Below are positions 12,145 to 24,770 of a stretch of 64,000 bases of DNA, piece after piece. This DNA is from Pegea sp. RAD2-039 (taxonomy: Eukaryota; Chordata; Thaliacea; Salpida; Salpidae). Each line of letters opens with the position of its first letter. Position 1 is the first letter of the stretch. A program made the translations under genes and the position numbers. The stretch covers positions 124,001 through 188,000 of the forward strand of contig JAQGEQ010000240.1 in NCBI GenBank assembly GCA_034620365.1, given 5' to 3'. Below the pieces are notes generated by a model. That model had not been told where the DNA came from and made no database searches. It was given only the letters and a program-made list of their open reading frames with translations.

Positions 12145-14828
12145 GATCACAAACTTTGAAAGATTTTTCTCTCTATTTTTCCTGCGTTAGTTTTCTACTA
12201 TTTTCAAAATTTTTTAAAAGTATCTTCGATTTTTGTGTTCCAAAGAACCAAGAAGATCTTAAAGCACTTCCTTGGCTGATGTGAAACTGCTGATGATTGC
12301 TTACAGATCTCTTCTTTACTGAAGCTGGTTAATGTTCGCCTTTTGTAGTTCACTTCGATGTTTTAATTTTGTTTTAAACCTTTTATTTCTTGTAGATTGA
12401 TTTTAGAAACTCATTTATGTATAATAGAAAATTGTTTTTTTATTTGTATCGTTTCATGAACAGCCTCAAATCTGTATTATGTCTTTGAAGAAAAATTAAA
12501 AGCATCTGAATTTGAAAGTAGAACTTGAAATCTCATTTTAGTTTTCAGAGATATTGTCCTAAAAATTAGTTTAGAAATTAATTGCTGCTATGATCTAGTA
12601 CTACTGATGACTTGTTCTGTATAAATTTAAAACTTATGAGAATAGAAACTTAAATATATAAAGTGTGAAAATGCAAATAAGAAAATATTCTGTAAATAAG
12701 GATAGTCGGTTTTTTACAGTAAGTCTCAATTTATTTGAGCAATAAACCATGAAAACATAGAAAGATTTTAAGATATTGCAAACTATAAAACTGATTCCGC
12801 TGTTAACCAAAATTGGCTTAATTTTCCTTTTTTTTAACATGTTTACTTAACCTTAGAAGTCAAATTTTAGCATTTTTTGTTGTTTGAGATTAAAAAATTA
12901 CATTTGAAACATCACTTCTATCAAAATTGTTGAAAACTCTAGATTTTCTTGGTGGTTAGGAGACAAAATACTAAAGCAATACTGAATCAAAAATTTGTTT
13001 TACACTAAATATTATTTTCTTTAATATATAATATAGTTTTCATACTTCTCAAGGACATAGGAAGTTTTTCTTACTTTTATTAATGGTGAAATTTTTAAGA
13101 GATTTTAACCTATGCAAACTCATTTTTATTTTGGATTTGTTTTTATCTATAAATCTTGTAAGTAAATACAGCTGTCAAAAATAAATTAATAAAATAAAAT
13201 AGTTTAAAACCCAAAAGCTCGAGACAAGTTCAAACTTTATAAATTTTATGTCTGACCTTCTTCTGCTATTATTTTTTATAGGAATCCTGTTTTATCGAAA
13301 ACTATCAAAATTTGATTAATTCATAAAAATAGATTTCTTCACAGGGAGAAAATTCTGTCAATATTTAAAAATCATTTCGAGCTTTATTGTATTGAGTTTT
13401 TGTCGCAGGAACCGTTTGTGTCAAAATGTTCTGTGTGAAAGGATTTTTTCCTTGTGGTATTTATTGATTTTCAAATAGAATCTTAGCAAAAATATTTCCC
13501 TAAAACTCTTTGCGTGTAATCTATTGCTGTTTACTCTGTATATCTTAAGTACTTCCTAAAACTTTTTAGTTAAACTTCAGTTTCTTCAGCTTTCAATTTG
13601 AGACTGATTGCGACTATTTTGATAAAGTTTGTCCTGTTTAATTGATTTTAATTTTATAATTAAATAATAATTAATGTAGTAATTTAGTAAACTTTACATA
13701 AACGATTTTTTTTTATTTTAGCTCATAAAAACATTTTAATATATTTTAAAGTTTATTTAAATGATCAGTAAATCTTACAGAAGCTGAAGTCTCGTGGTTT
13801 TATCTTGTATAAAACAGATCAAAAATGTTATTTCAAATAATGAAATATTTCATCACAACAAAGCCCAGTTTTCGTTACCAACAGAAGTAGCGTCCTAGCG
13901 AGAAAGATATACAAATGAATAATTTAAAGTGAGCTGTAGATAAAAAAAAATATAAATAGAGTATAACAAATTGCTTAAAATTGTCACATCAATTTCATTT
14001 TCTACATTATAGCAACATCAAACATAGAAACAATTTGTTGTCTGAATTTATCAAATTGCTTGTATACTTTATTTGACCAGTTGAACAATATTATCATTTC
14101 AAAATTCAGTTTAACAGCTCTCTATATCAATTATTAAAGCTAAGTTTGGCTGCTACTACAACCACTCTAATTAGGAGTAGGGAACTTTATAAATAAAATT
14201 TCTGTCAAATTTTTCAACTTTCAAAAATAGTTTCAATAATAATTAATCTTTCATTTTATAAAAACTCAAACTTTTGGAAAAATTACAAAAAAAGCAAACT
14301 GACAAGGAACTTATTGTTGTGAAAGCTTGACTCTTTATCTCAACAAGAAATTTCTTTGTCTTTACTATTGTCAATCTGTTTTTGTTGGCATTTGACATAT
14401 ATTTCATTCATAAATTTTATAAACTCATTATTATGATGATTCAACTTCTATTTAAACGATCTGTTGCCATGTTCTTATGCATCTAACTTTTATTTCGAAG
14501 AACTTTGCCATTGATTATTAACTTTAAAGATCAAAGTGTTGCAAGTTGTTTTGTTATTATACTAGTAGGTAGCAGAATATTAGTTGTATTATTTTATTAG
14601 TTTTATTATAAAATAATTGTTCTATTTGATATCAACACATTGAAAATTAAAATTGAGAAAATAATACTTAGATTTAACAACGGAGCATTTACATTAGTGT
14701 ATTTAATTTTTAGAGATATTTATTTATTTATCTGTTGTATTTCTGAATCAAAGTTTTTTTTTACTTTTAAAAACTTCAATTGTAAAAATTTTTAATGATA
14801 ATTCAGCATCAAGTCTTTTTTCTTTAAA
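12145..14828. other. Intergenic, AT-rich
   Basis: Contains the protocadherin 3' UTR (to about 12.5 kb) and otherwise simple AT-rich DNA. I checked both strands for exon-like stretches with splice sites and see none I would support. Confidence 0.5.
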
Positions 14829-16585
14829 ATGTCATCAAAAATTGACTTGCTAAATGCAGCTGGAATATATTTGGAAAATTTAAAACTAATTTTTCAAAAC
14901 TGTATTAAAACTAGGTAAAAATATTGCTCTTTATCAAATGTAAAATTATTAAACTGCAAAAATATTTAGTGAAATTCTTACGAATATTAGTGACTTTAAT
15001 GAAATAGTTTTGTAATTGAATGTAAAATAGTGGCTTAATCGATTTAATAAATATTTCTCAATGGTTATCGATTTTCACAGTGAAAATAAAATCAGGAAGT
15101 TCTTTTGGCGAATATTTCGACGAAAAAGATTTAAACAAAATGCTTCTCTACAGAAAAATAGAAGGGGAATTATTTGTGAAAAAAAAGGTGATATATGTTT
15201 GTTGAGTATACTTCATAATATATTATTAGATATTATAACTTTCAATAACTAATCGTTAACATAAATATCTATTAGTGTTTTTGCATAAATGTATAAAAAG
15301 AAAAACTAAATTAAGATTTGAAAAATAATTTTTCAAATAAATCAATAAAAAATAAGTTTGACTTTTATGCCTGAAATCTAAAATCCAAAATTATTTTTCA
15401 GAACTTATGAAAGATACCAAGCAGTTTGAAGAGGCTACAGAAAATGATATAAGGTTGAAATTAAATAGAAATGATCATTTGTGAAAATATAAAAATTATA
15501 TTAGAATGATATATTATATACATTGAAAATTTAATTCAAATATTTTTTAAAAGCTTGTTAAACTTTAGTTTGTTTTTATTCATTGATACTTAGTTCACAA
15601 AAGTCAACCAGTCAATTCAATTTAGAAGATCATAATGAAATGAAAGGTTTTCAAAGTTTTTTTTATTATTAAACTAATGAAATTAGCTGAACTAAAAATA
15701 AGTTTAAACGAAATAGAAATAAGCAAATTTATTTATTAACCTAATTTCAACTTTAATTAATTATTTCTAAAATATAACAACAATTTAATTTTAATTAGAT
15801 TTACATTTGTCAATATCTAACATCAGTTCAAATCATTTTTGCTTTTTTTAGAAAAGTTAATTAAAGTTCAAATCAATAAAATAGAACAATTCGATTTTTA
15901 ATTAAAGTTTTTAGATAAAAATGACAACTGTGGTGATAACATCACAAAACATCAACACGAAGATCTTTTTATGGATCATTTCAAAACAAACCAGTCAACA
16001 GAATATCTAAAAATGATTTTAAATAAAGGTTTTTTTTTGAAAATGCAATTGTACAACTTTTTGATGAAAAAATAATAATTTTTTCACTTGATTAAGGTTC
16101 TGTAAATGACACTGATGTAAACCAAAAAATTATCAGTGAAATTAAAAGCTATGTAAGCCCACCTGTTGCCGTACATGACGTCATCGTTTGTGTTTATTTA
16201 TTGCTTGGCAAAGATAACAATTGCTTAAAGGTTTAGAATTTTATTATGTTTAATGTACAATAAATATTCTGGTACCTTCAAACAAATGATCATTATTTTA
16301 GACTTGGAATTCTGTCAAGCTGTTATTAAACGATACTGGGAAAAACAGCCTCAAAGAAATGATGAAAAAGAAAAATTTTCATGAAAGACCTCAAAAAACA
16401 GCAAACTTGGTGAAGACAAAGTTGATTGACTATGACTTTTCTCACATAATCCATAATAGTCAAATCATCGTTTTCTTTTATATATGGGTGAGCTTGGTTT
16501 TAAAAAGCTTCTGCAATATATTAAAGAATTTGAAATCGTTCATTGATCTTAGATTTTACAAGCACTGATAAAGATCGAAAAATGA
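14829..16585 (+). CDS. Small protein with stand-alone dynein microtubule-binding domain
   Basis: Eight exons: 14829-14914, 15081-15187, 15402-15453, 15594-15646, 15915-16028, 16097-16230, 16302-16487, 16553-16585; phases agree at all seven GT-AG junctions and give 254 aa. Residues about 145-254 align with the microtubule-binding domain (MTBD) at the tip of the dynein heavy-chain stalk. Seen are EIKSYVSPPVAV, then a helix ending YLLLG, then TW followed by VKLLLND, a lysine-rich stretch, and a final YIW helix that matches the conserved Trp near the MTBD end. Known dyneins carry this domain between two coiled-coil arms inside a protein of about 4,000 residues. Here there is no AAA+ ring, no visible stalk coiled coil and no room for either: the first 140 residues are short, polar and unrecognised, and a stop follows the MTBD. 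AATAAA lies at 16698. The multi-intron structure argues against a processed pseudogene. Binding to microtubules without motor activity is inference. Confidence 0.65.
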
Positions 16586-17692
16586 TCTTTTAACGCAAAA
16601 AACTGTCCGAAAATGATGAAATATTTCTGGTAAAAACTATCGGACTTACACAATAACGATATTTTGTATGCATTCATTTTTGGGTCTCCTAACAAACAAT
16701 AAACTGTGTTTTTGATGTAAAATTTACAAATATTGTTTTAAATTTTAATAAACTTATTTTAAAAATATCTATTTATATAAATATTTATTATACTTTGAGT
16801 TTTACTTTAAACTTTTCTTTTTCTCAAATATTTGTATGGTAATTCGAAATTTTAGTTTACTAATAACATTTTCAACTTAACAGAAATCTTATTTATCAAA
16901 AAATTCTTTTTTCCAAGATTAAAAAACAGATGCAAATGAGATAAAAAGATAAAAACCAGATAAAAATAGACTTGATAATAAAGTAAACAAAATTAAAAAC
17001 TTAAGATAACTTTATAAAACTTTAGCTGGCACATTACCTTATAAGTATTTTTTAATCGTTTCTTTTTAAACTTTAAAACTTTCTTATAAACTTCGATAGA
17101 GCTTGAAATCAAATCAAACAATTTTAAAAATATAAAATCAACATAAAATTGATGAAAAACTACTCTGCTTTCAAGCTACAAAGTAAACTTTTAATACTTT
17201 TGGTTGCGTATGAAAATATATAAAATGTATATTCATTTATCTATATGATAAATAATTTTACATTGGCTTATAACAATTCTTTACAACTTAATCAACACAG
17301 TGTTTTCATGATGAATTTTGAGAGCATACGTTTTCACATACATTTCACAATTGACTTGAAAATACATACTAAAAAAGTAAAAAACAAAAGTAAAGTTTGA
17401 ATTACGACTTTATTGGTTATAGAAAGCAAAACCCGTAAAAAAGTTAAGTTGTGTCGGCATGTACGTAAACCTCTATATACCTTCTATACTACATGAAATA
17501 CCATTTTTTATACAATACTTTATACATAGGTTGATTTTTTATTAATGTATAAGAACGCCAACTAAAATAAACAAATTGTATACCAAAATGATTTACTCAT
17601 TGAATAAATTGTTTTATTTTATGAATTGGATGAACAAAATCATTATAAAAAAGTTTAATGAAATCAAAATACAGTAGTACAATTTTTATAGT
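16586..17692. other. Intergenic, AT-rich
   Basis: Holds the probable 3' UTR of the MTBD gene (AATAAA at 16698). The rest is low-complexity AT-rich DNA; nothing else seen. Confidence 0.5.
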
Positions 17693-18100
17693 AGTGTATT
17701 AATGCAACGAGTTGGACTAGCAGTAAAGTTGATTGACTACTAGTCCATGGTATGTGGGTTAAAACACCACCGGCCTCAGAACTTATCGGGCGCGGAAAAT
17801 ATTTCCCCAGCTATGGTTGTATAGTGGCATTGCCTCCTGGCTGTTTCAGAAAAAGAAAAGTTGATTCTAATAATGGATCTAAGGAGTAGAGATAATTCAG
17901 TGCACGCCGCTCTCCACTATAATTGAATGAAACACACATTCAATGGAGTAGTATATTAGCCAATATACACTTCTGATAATTCAATAGGGAAAATAATATC
18001 TAGAAACCACAGTCACAATTCTGCTTGTAGTCGGTCCAAGGTATAAGTCGTCTTCATTGCATGTGAAGGCGAGAGTAGCACCTGGCTCCAAAAAAGTGTA
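17693..18100 (+). mobile_element. tRNA-type SINE, about 396 bp, with target-site duplications
   Basis: This block is clearly richer in GC than its surroundings. Near its left end it reads like a tRNA: an A-box-like ACTAGCAGTAAAGTTG, an anticodon-arm-like GACTACTAGTCC, and a degenerate B box GGGTTAAAACACC. A non-tRNA body follows, ending in a short A tract (CTCCAAAAA). The six bases AGTGTA occur directly before (17693-17698) and after (18095-18100) the block, as expected of a target-site duplication. It has no coding capacity. The degenerate B box suggests it is no longer active. I cannot name the family. Confidence 0.55.
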
Positions 18101-19616
18101 GAACAACATAATTATTAAAACTAAAAACCAAAAATTTTACATTTTATATCCTTATATAAGGAGTTGATGTCAAAATAGCTGAAATTCGAATTATTCCCAG
18201 ATTCTTCACCTTCTTTAAAAACCATCTAATTTAGTACTTGCAGTTTTTAGTACTTAGTATAAAAATAGTTAAAATATTTTGATCTAATTGATTGAATGTT
18301 TAAGAAAAATTGAATAATACCTTTCAGACTCATATTTTATTTATCTGACATAATTACTGCAAACTGATTTTGAAATTTCGACTATAGATTTTTTGTTTAT
18401 CTGAAAAGCCTTTTAATTCCAAAGCCAAAGTTGGACGGCTCTCACTAAAGTTTATAAATGTAGGTAGAAATGGTAATAGATAAATGTTAGTATTATTATT
18501 ATCTAATTTATTTATAAATTTTTCATTAAATTGTTACTTTTTTGCTTTAGTAAACAGCCTATGATTACGAAATGCAACTATAGTTTTTTTATTAAATATA
18601 ATTATCAGTTAGTTCATTTAGCTATTTAGTATTTTAATTATTCATAGTACAATAAAATTGATCTTTTCTTAAATATCTAATCTTGTTTAATTCAGTGATT
18701 TTACCTTAACTATTTTTATATAAAATTACTTATTTAGTAATTCAAATTTTTCTTTAACATTTAATTGACTTCAAAATATGTAGTTGTAAAACTTATAATT
18801 TTGTATATATAACTTAACATTTTAATAAAAATTATTTCTTTTGAAGTTTATGAATTGTAATGCTTATAAAAAAATTTATTTTAAACTTGAACATGTATCA
18901 TTTTGGTTTATTTTCTTAAATGAATTGTTTTGTTATTCCTTAAAATAACATTTTTGTTATTTTAATGACATTAAATTTAATGCTTATAATCTGTTTTTAG
19001 GTGATTTTTTTTATGTTGTATGTTATACATACCTATATATAGGTATGTTTAATGGCTCTATTATATTTCAACTACTAACCTTAACATTTAAGCTTTATGA
19101 ATGTTATATAATGAAGAATTGTTTTCAGTTTTTTATTTTACTCTTTTTTGCTGTTAAGCTTACTTCTTATTAATAAAGGAAAATGTTAACTGTGCTTATG
19201 TTTTATATTTGTTGAATTAGCTTTTGTTTTGGTTTATTTTATTTGTTGGCTTTAGTTTGTTATGAGGTTTTAACTTTTTTATAATTAATCTTAATGGATA
19301 AACTCAAAAAGTGTGACTTAAAGCTTTAATTTTAAGATTCAAAAATCAGTTTTATGACAATTGACAAATACATTTTATTTGTTCTGAATATTTTAAGGAA
19401 AGTTTTGAAAAATCTTTTTGTTTTTTAATCATTATAAATATTATATTACAATTTTAATTTTTTTATTTTTCATTTTATAAAATTTGAAATTTTAAAAATC
19501 ATGTAACTTGCTTTAAAACAAATTTATAAAACTTTAGATTTCCTCTCAATCATAATAATACAAATATTGGTTGACGTTTCTTATAAAAAACTTTTATTGT
19601 TTTTCTGACTAAAAAA
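18101..19616. other. Intergenic, AT-rich, upstream of MFF
   Basis: Low-complexity AT-rich DNA. A perfect 22-bp palindrome lies at 19027-19048, centred on ATATAT. No exon-like stretches were found. Confidence 0.5.
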
Positions 19617-20210
19617 ATGTCATCTGGATTTAGTGATCTGAATAATCATTCATCTTCTACGGAAACACCTGAGATCATTTATTATAGAGACATCAGTATG
19701 CGGATGCAAGTTCCAGATAAGATTACAGTGATGGATCAAGTTGAGAGTCCTCGTAACCGACCAATCAACTCATCATCCTCTACAAACTCTTTTGTTGAAA
19801 CTTATCGGAAAATGGAAATGCCAGAAAAGATCGTATTAAGAGTGGGTGAAAAAGGAACAGAAATGTCAAAAGGAGAAACTATTCCTCTTTGTACTCAACC
19901 TCAATCTCCAGAACCACTCTCTATGAAAGCTCCTCCAAGAGTTCTAACTGTTGAAAACGACCCAGACCCTATTTCAGTTCCATATCAACGTGTAGTTGAT
20001 GAGTTTACCAAAAAACATCTTTCAGATGAAAAACAGAAACAATCTAGTGAAGAGGTGAACACTTTGCAGCGTCATGTCATTTCCTTGAATAACAAAGTTC
20101 AAAATTTGGAAGAATACCAACAAAAAACCTTTAAAATAAATTTATGTTTACTCGGTATTTCACTTGCTCTCTCTCTTATTAATGGGATTTCTTTACTCCG
20201 CAAACGCTAA
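19617..20210 (+). CDS. MFF: Mitochondrial fission factor homologue
   Basis: Tail-anchored adaptor that recruits the dynamin-related GTPase Drp1 to mitochondria and peroxisomes for fission (family knowledge). The 197-residue intronless frame shows the family layout. Near the N-terminus is MRMQVPDKI, matching the first conserved 'RVPEK' type block, and MEMPEKIVL is the second. APPRVLTVENDPD matches the family's PPRVLTL segment. A coiled coil follows near residues 135-168, then a hydrophobic C-terminal anchor (NLCLLGISLALSLINGISLL) ending in a short basic tail. This order is diagnostic. ATG 19617 precedes all these elements. AATAAA signals lie at 20543 and 20551. The vertebrate protein is usually somewhat longer. 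Confidence 0.85.
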   Translation: MSSGFSDLNNHSSSTETPEIIYYRDISMRMQVPDKITVMDQVESPRNRPINSSSSTNSFVETYRKMEMPEKIVLRVGEKGTEMSKGETIPLCTQPQSPEPLSMKAPPRVLTVENDPDPISVPYQRVVDEFTKKHLSDEKQKQSSEEVNTLQRHVISLNNKVQNLEEYQQKTFKINLCLLGISLALSLINGISLLRKR

Positions 20211-22026
20211 GATCTTTAGAGAAATATTTTCAGACTTCTGTCAAAATACCTCTGATATTACGTATAAGTAAAACTGAGTAATTTCTGTAAGCAATTATTT
20301 TCAGGTTACTGTTGCTGACTAAATGCTGGTGTTTTAATTCATCTTACTAACCTGTCACCAGGCAATTGGTTAACTTACCTATCTGCTGATTTTCTATTAA
20401 GTTATGAAACAATGAATTATTGCAATCAAATGTTAACGTACCCCTGACGCTACTTTCAATTGTAATTTTTTCAAGTTTTTTCCTTTAAATTTTCTTTTAC
20501 ACTACAAATTATCCCACCTGGTAGCATGCAGTTGTTTATTGTAATAAAAAAATAAAACTTGCACATTTCTATATTGAGTTTTCTTCTTTTGTTTACTAAT
20601 TTTATTAAATAGCTATTAAAATAGTTTATGTAATTAAAAATAGGTTTGTTTTATTGGTAGAGAAAAGTATTCAAGTCTGTCAAAAATATAAATTAATCAG
20701 ATAAAAGTTTGTTTTAGTAATTTGATTTAATGATTGAACTAAACATGTATTAATAACTTTGTATCAAAAATTTGTGTCAAATTTGCAAAGTTTGTAATAA
20801 TTATTACTATCATTTTTAATAAAGATTAAAAAATAATGATAACACAAAAAATATTTGAAAACATTTGAGCAACAAGTATCATGAAAGATCAATTGCTTTT
20901 TAAGACATTTAGCTTTTACTCTAATCTAAATGACGCTAGAATTTTTTAAACTAATAAAAGTTTTTGAGAAATCTCGCCTTATGCAATTATTCAGTTGTTA
21001 ATACATACTGAACAACTGCACAAAAAATATAAATTATTATTAGGCACTACCTGAAATCAATAACAAGTTTGTAAATTCGATTTTTAATAAAAAAGTTTTT
21101 TTTTAAACGCTTATGTGTTGCCTATAAGTCTCCATTGCTAGAAATTTAATAAAGTTATTGTGAAAACTTTAACTAGAATCGAGTGATTTATCATTTGTTA
21201 TTACATTAGTTGAACAACTAAAAAACGTAATTACTAATATGAGCATCTTTTTTAAAAGTTGAAAGTTTTGTTTCTTATAATAAATATCACTTTTTTTTAT
21301 TTATTATGAGAAGTATTCGTATCTTTGACTAAAAACAATAATAAAGATTTGAACTTTAAGCAATTTTTGTTTATGTAAGTAAACATTTAAATAATTATTC
21401 TTCAAAACAAGATTTTAATCAAAAGTAACATAACTCTTGAGACTTCAGTTATTATTTTCTGACTTAAGTTAGGTTTAATTTATTGCTGCTTACAGTTTAT
21501 TGTTTTATAAGAATTAATGTTGTGTAAGTGATAAATAGTATAAATAGCAAAAAATAGCAGTTGTATTCCACAGTTATTATAAAGTGAATAAGTATTAATA
21601 AGTAATATCAACAATAATACTTATATATCAATAATTTAAGTTTTATTCAAAGTTTTTGGGAAGATGTTCTGTAAATATTTGGCTTAAAACAGTTAAACTA
21701 AACCGTAGTATCACTGTTGAAATTGAAAGAGAGCTATGTAGTTAAGGGTTAGCAAGCTGAATGATTATTTTATTACTTTTATTTGATTTTTATATTTGTT
21801 CAATTTAATTGGAGAGAGATTTAAAAATAGAAAAAAAAATAAAGTTTTGTTATTATAAACTTTCGTTATTATTATCTTTTTGTAATATTGGTTGGTAAAC
21901 AATGTTTTGACCAAAAAATAGCGAATATAATCATCAAAATAACTTTTTTAAGTATTAACAATCAGTTTTGAATATGGTATCAAGTTTTTATATGTGTAGA
22001 ATCAAACTTTTTTAATTCAATTGAAG
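20211..22026. other. Intergenic, AT-rich, between MFF and pseudokinase
   Basis: The first 350 bp are the likely MFF 3' UTR with AATAAA signals at 20543 and 20551. The remainder is AT-rich with no exon or repeat structure that I can support. Confidence 0.5.
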
Positions 22027-22857
22027 ATGGCAAGTAGCAAAAATTCCCGGGAGGTAAACTCCGAGACTCATGGCTCTCTCGCCCATCATGCCCCTGACGG
22101 CATTTACCAACCATTGTCAGTTCTTACCATGTTGAAAGAGACAAAAAGAAAAATTAACGATATGGGAGATGAAAGATGTGAAGGCAACCATATGTACAAC
22201 TCTAAAACGTTCACAGTTTTATCTGTAAACAAGAAAAGTCGGACTGAAGAAGAAATCAACAAGGTTCGAACGACTTATAAGACATTAAAGATGCTACCTA
22301 ACCCCAATTATATGAATATATTGAACTATTGGGAAGATGATGAAAATTTTTATGCAATTCATGAATATTTTAAAAATGGTAGCCTCGTGACATACTTGCA
22401 AACAAATGGACCATTTGATGAACGTAAGACACGAATTACAATCAGAGAAATCTTACAGACTATCATGTTTTATCAAATACATGGTGTCAAATTGTCTGGG
22501 TTTTCTATAGATAAACTAATGGTTAACAATCGTAAAAGTATTACTATTACAGATTGTGAATTTATTTGCGAAGAAGATGTTTTATTTCCTAAAAATCCAT
22601 TTAGTTTATCATTTACACTTGATGTTTATGTATCAGATGATATATATGTAGATATTAAGACCATTGGTGAAATTTTGTATTTGCTTGTCACTGCTGAACT
22701 ACCCCCGACGGTAGTAGATGAAAATGTATCTTTAAAATTTCCTGACGCACTCACTAATGATGTCAGAGACTACATTTATACTTTACTACGATTTCATGAT
22801 TTGTTAGAAATGAAGTATTTGATTGATCATGATTGGCTTGGACTCAATGTCAAATAG
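22027..22857 (+). CDS. Intronless degenerate pseudokinase, Tribbles/CAMK-like
   Basis: A 276-residue frame with a recognisable protein-kinase fold. A beta3-like strand is followed by ILNYWEDDENFYAIHEYF (beta4-beta5 and hinge), then NGSLVTYLQTNGPF (start of the C-lobe). An alpha-F-like DIKTIGEILYLLVTAELPP and a terminal helix ending IDHDWL also match the fold. Catalytic motifs are lost: no glycine-rich loop is visible, the position of HRD reads LSGFS, and DFG reads DCE. It therefore should not transfer phosphate by the usual mechanism. The layout resembles Tribbles and CAMK-group kinases, but there is no C-terminal tail beyond the kinase domain as Tribbles normally has, so family placement is tentative. 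ATG 22027 was chosen as the first in-frame ATG. AATAAA lies at 22922. It could be a retrogene-derived scaffold. Confidence 0.65.
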   Translation: MASSKNSREVNSETHGSLAHHAPDGIYQPLSVLTMLKETKRKINDMGDERCEGNHMYNSKTFTVLSVNKKSRTEEEINKVRTTYKTLKMLPNPNYMNILNYWEDDENFYAIHEYFKNGSLVTYLQTNGPFDERKTRITIREILQTIMFYQIHGVKLSGFSIDKLMVNNRKSITITDCEFICEEDVLFPKNPFSLSFTLDVYVSDDIYVDIKTIGEILYLLVTAELPPTVVDENVSLKFPDALTNDVRDYIYTLLRFHDLLEMKYLIDHDWLGLNVK

Positions 22858-24314
22858 GAATTTTTAACATAGAAATGTTCTGATTTTCGTTTTTTGGTAT
22901 CTTGAGGAATTTTCAACATCTAATAAAAATACTTTGCTATTTCTATGTAATTACTTTGACTACTTTTTTTGTTAATGTGTTTTTCAAGAAGATATTTTTC
23001 TCTAAATATAATAATTGAACTAAAAATATTTCAAGATTTCATTACAATTGTTTTAAGTCTTTCTATACCAGCAAGTTGTTATATAATTATCAAGGCAAAA
23101 TTTGAAAAGGTTTAATTTACTTCTAATTTAGGTTTTAAATTTTTCTCTGGAAACGTAAAAAACTTGAAATAAAATTTCATCAATTCTTTAAGCAAAATAT
23201 TTTATTTAATAGAAAAATAGTTTAACAAAATTCTAAATTTGTTTATCAAATATTTCAAAAATGTAAATAATCAAAATAAAAATATTCTAATAAAAACATA
23301 AGCTCAAGTAGAAAAAGTGATTCATAAAAACAATATTCTTTCAGCAGTAAAACCTCTTTATATTATGACAATTTTGATATCATCATATGTATGTATGATT
23401 CTGATAGCTAACATGTAGCTCAATAACTTTTACATCATTGACCTTGTGCATAAATAACTGTTTTTCCAAATGTACTTAAATGGCGTAATTAGCAAACGAT
23501 ATAATTAATTTTCTAGTCATCTTTTTATACTTATTACTTCTTACATACTAAATAATGTGAGAATTTTATTTTCTTTGGTTATTATGGCTTCTGCAAATAG
23601 AAAATATAATTTTTTATATAATTGTTTCCGTTGTAAAAAATTTGAATAAATTATAATAGGTAATTTGTCATAGAAATAAGATGAATGCAAACCACAAGCT
23701 GCAGATATCAGTTACTTGACAATTTAACCAAATTGATGACATTTTTAAAGATCTTTGTTGAAAATTAGTAATTTAATTTTCTTTATAAAAATCGAAATAC
23801 TAAAGTAGAATAAAAGTTAAAAAATTTCCATTTAGTTCATATTTAATAACTGCACCTGTTACAATCTAAATACTGTAATTACGTTTGCACTTGAATAGCC
23901 AAGATATTTTTTAAAATATAAGTGAGCTAAATTTTAAGCATTTGTAAAGTCTTCACTTTGTGACTACTTGAAGCCGAAGTCGAAGTGAGGATTAAACATT
24001 TCAGTGATGATTAGAAGAACCTTTTTGTCATCGTTGTTGGCTTGTTAAGCTGCTTCTAAGCTACATTTAATTGTATCTCAATTTTCTTTAATCGATTGTA
24101 AAAATAAATGAGTTCTCTTCTATTGAATAGTTTGGAAGTCATTGATTACTTCTTTTAGTGTAACAAATTCTACATATAATTTTTTCTGTTTGATAATCAA
24201 ATTATACTGAATATTGATAAACAAAATCTTCTCTTTGATTATTTTTATATTATCAGATGGTTCACAACTGGTTGCATCTTTGTACTGAGTAAAAGAAAAA
24301 GTTGGTTTATTCTA
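22858..24314. other. Intergenic, AT-rich
   Basis: The pseudokinase 3' UTR ends near AATAAA at 22922. On the minus strand, 24250-24290 has a good polypyrimidine acceptor followed by an open stretch of about 54 codons, and 23990-24030 ends in a short reading frame. These conflict with the plus-strand model next door, and I do not call them. Confidence 0.4.
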
Positions 24315-24770
24315 ATGTTTAAAAACTCTCAAAACTTTACATTGAGAGTTTGTTCATCAGCTGTTCACGAAAATGTAGTTCTACAAACAATAAATTTGCT
24401 GAGTTCATCTTATTAAAAATATTTAGTGTTTGGGTGCTTTCCCTTCTCTGAATGACGTCACAGCTCGACACATCGCTGTGTGTTGTTTCCTGGACTGTCT
24501 CGTTTTGATGAACTACCATTTGAGTGCAGATCATAAAATTTCACGGTTGGAAACATCTCAAGTAAATCTCTTCTTTTAAGTTCATTGAGTTGAAGAAGTT
24601 TAAAGTTCATTAAAGTTGTTGAATTTTGTGGAAATTGACATTTTGAATCTGATAAAGTTTGAAAATTTTGAATGTTGGTTCAGTTGATGTCTGTTAGCAA
24701 CTCAAATATTGTTTTAAATTTAATTAACAAAGTTCTGAAAATTTCGTCAAATAAATTAATGAAAAAGTGA
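24315..24770 (+). CDS. Candidate four-exon gene, unrecognised 99-aa protein
   Basis: Exons 24315-24374, 24427-24561, 24616-24682 and 24733-24770 join across GT-AG introns of 52, 54 and 50 nt, the dominant intron size here, with matching phases, and end in TGA. The second exon, around 24430-24540, is clearly GC-richer than intergenic DNA. It encodes a Cys- and Leu-rich helix (AVCCFLDCLVLMNYHL) that vaguely recalls the C-terminal helix of kleisin-type proteins, but this is not enough for a call. Alternative splicing to a downstream exon is possible. An open minus-strand stretch overlaps 24337-24534 and is the main competing reading. Treat the gene as real but its structure as provisional. Confidence 0.35.

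Noticed and set aside
19027..19048. Perfect 22-bp palindrome centred on ATATAT
   Set aside because: Roughly one such palindrome is expected by chance in 64 kb of DNA this AT-rich.
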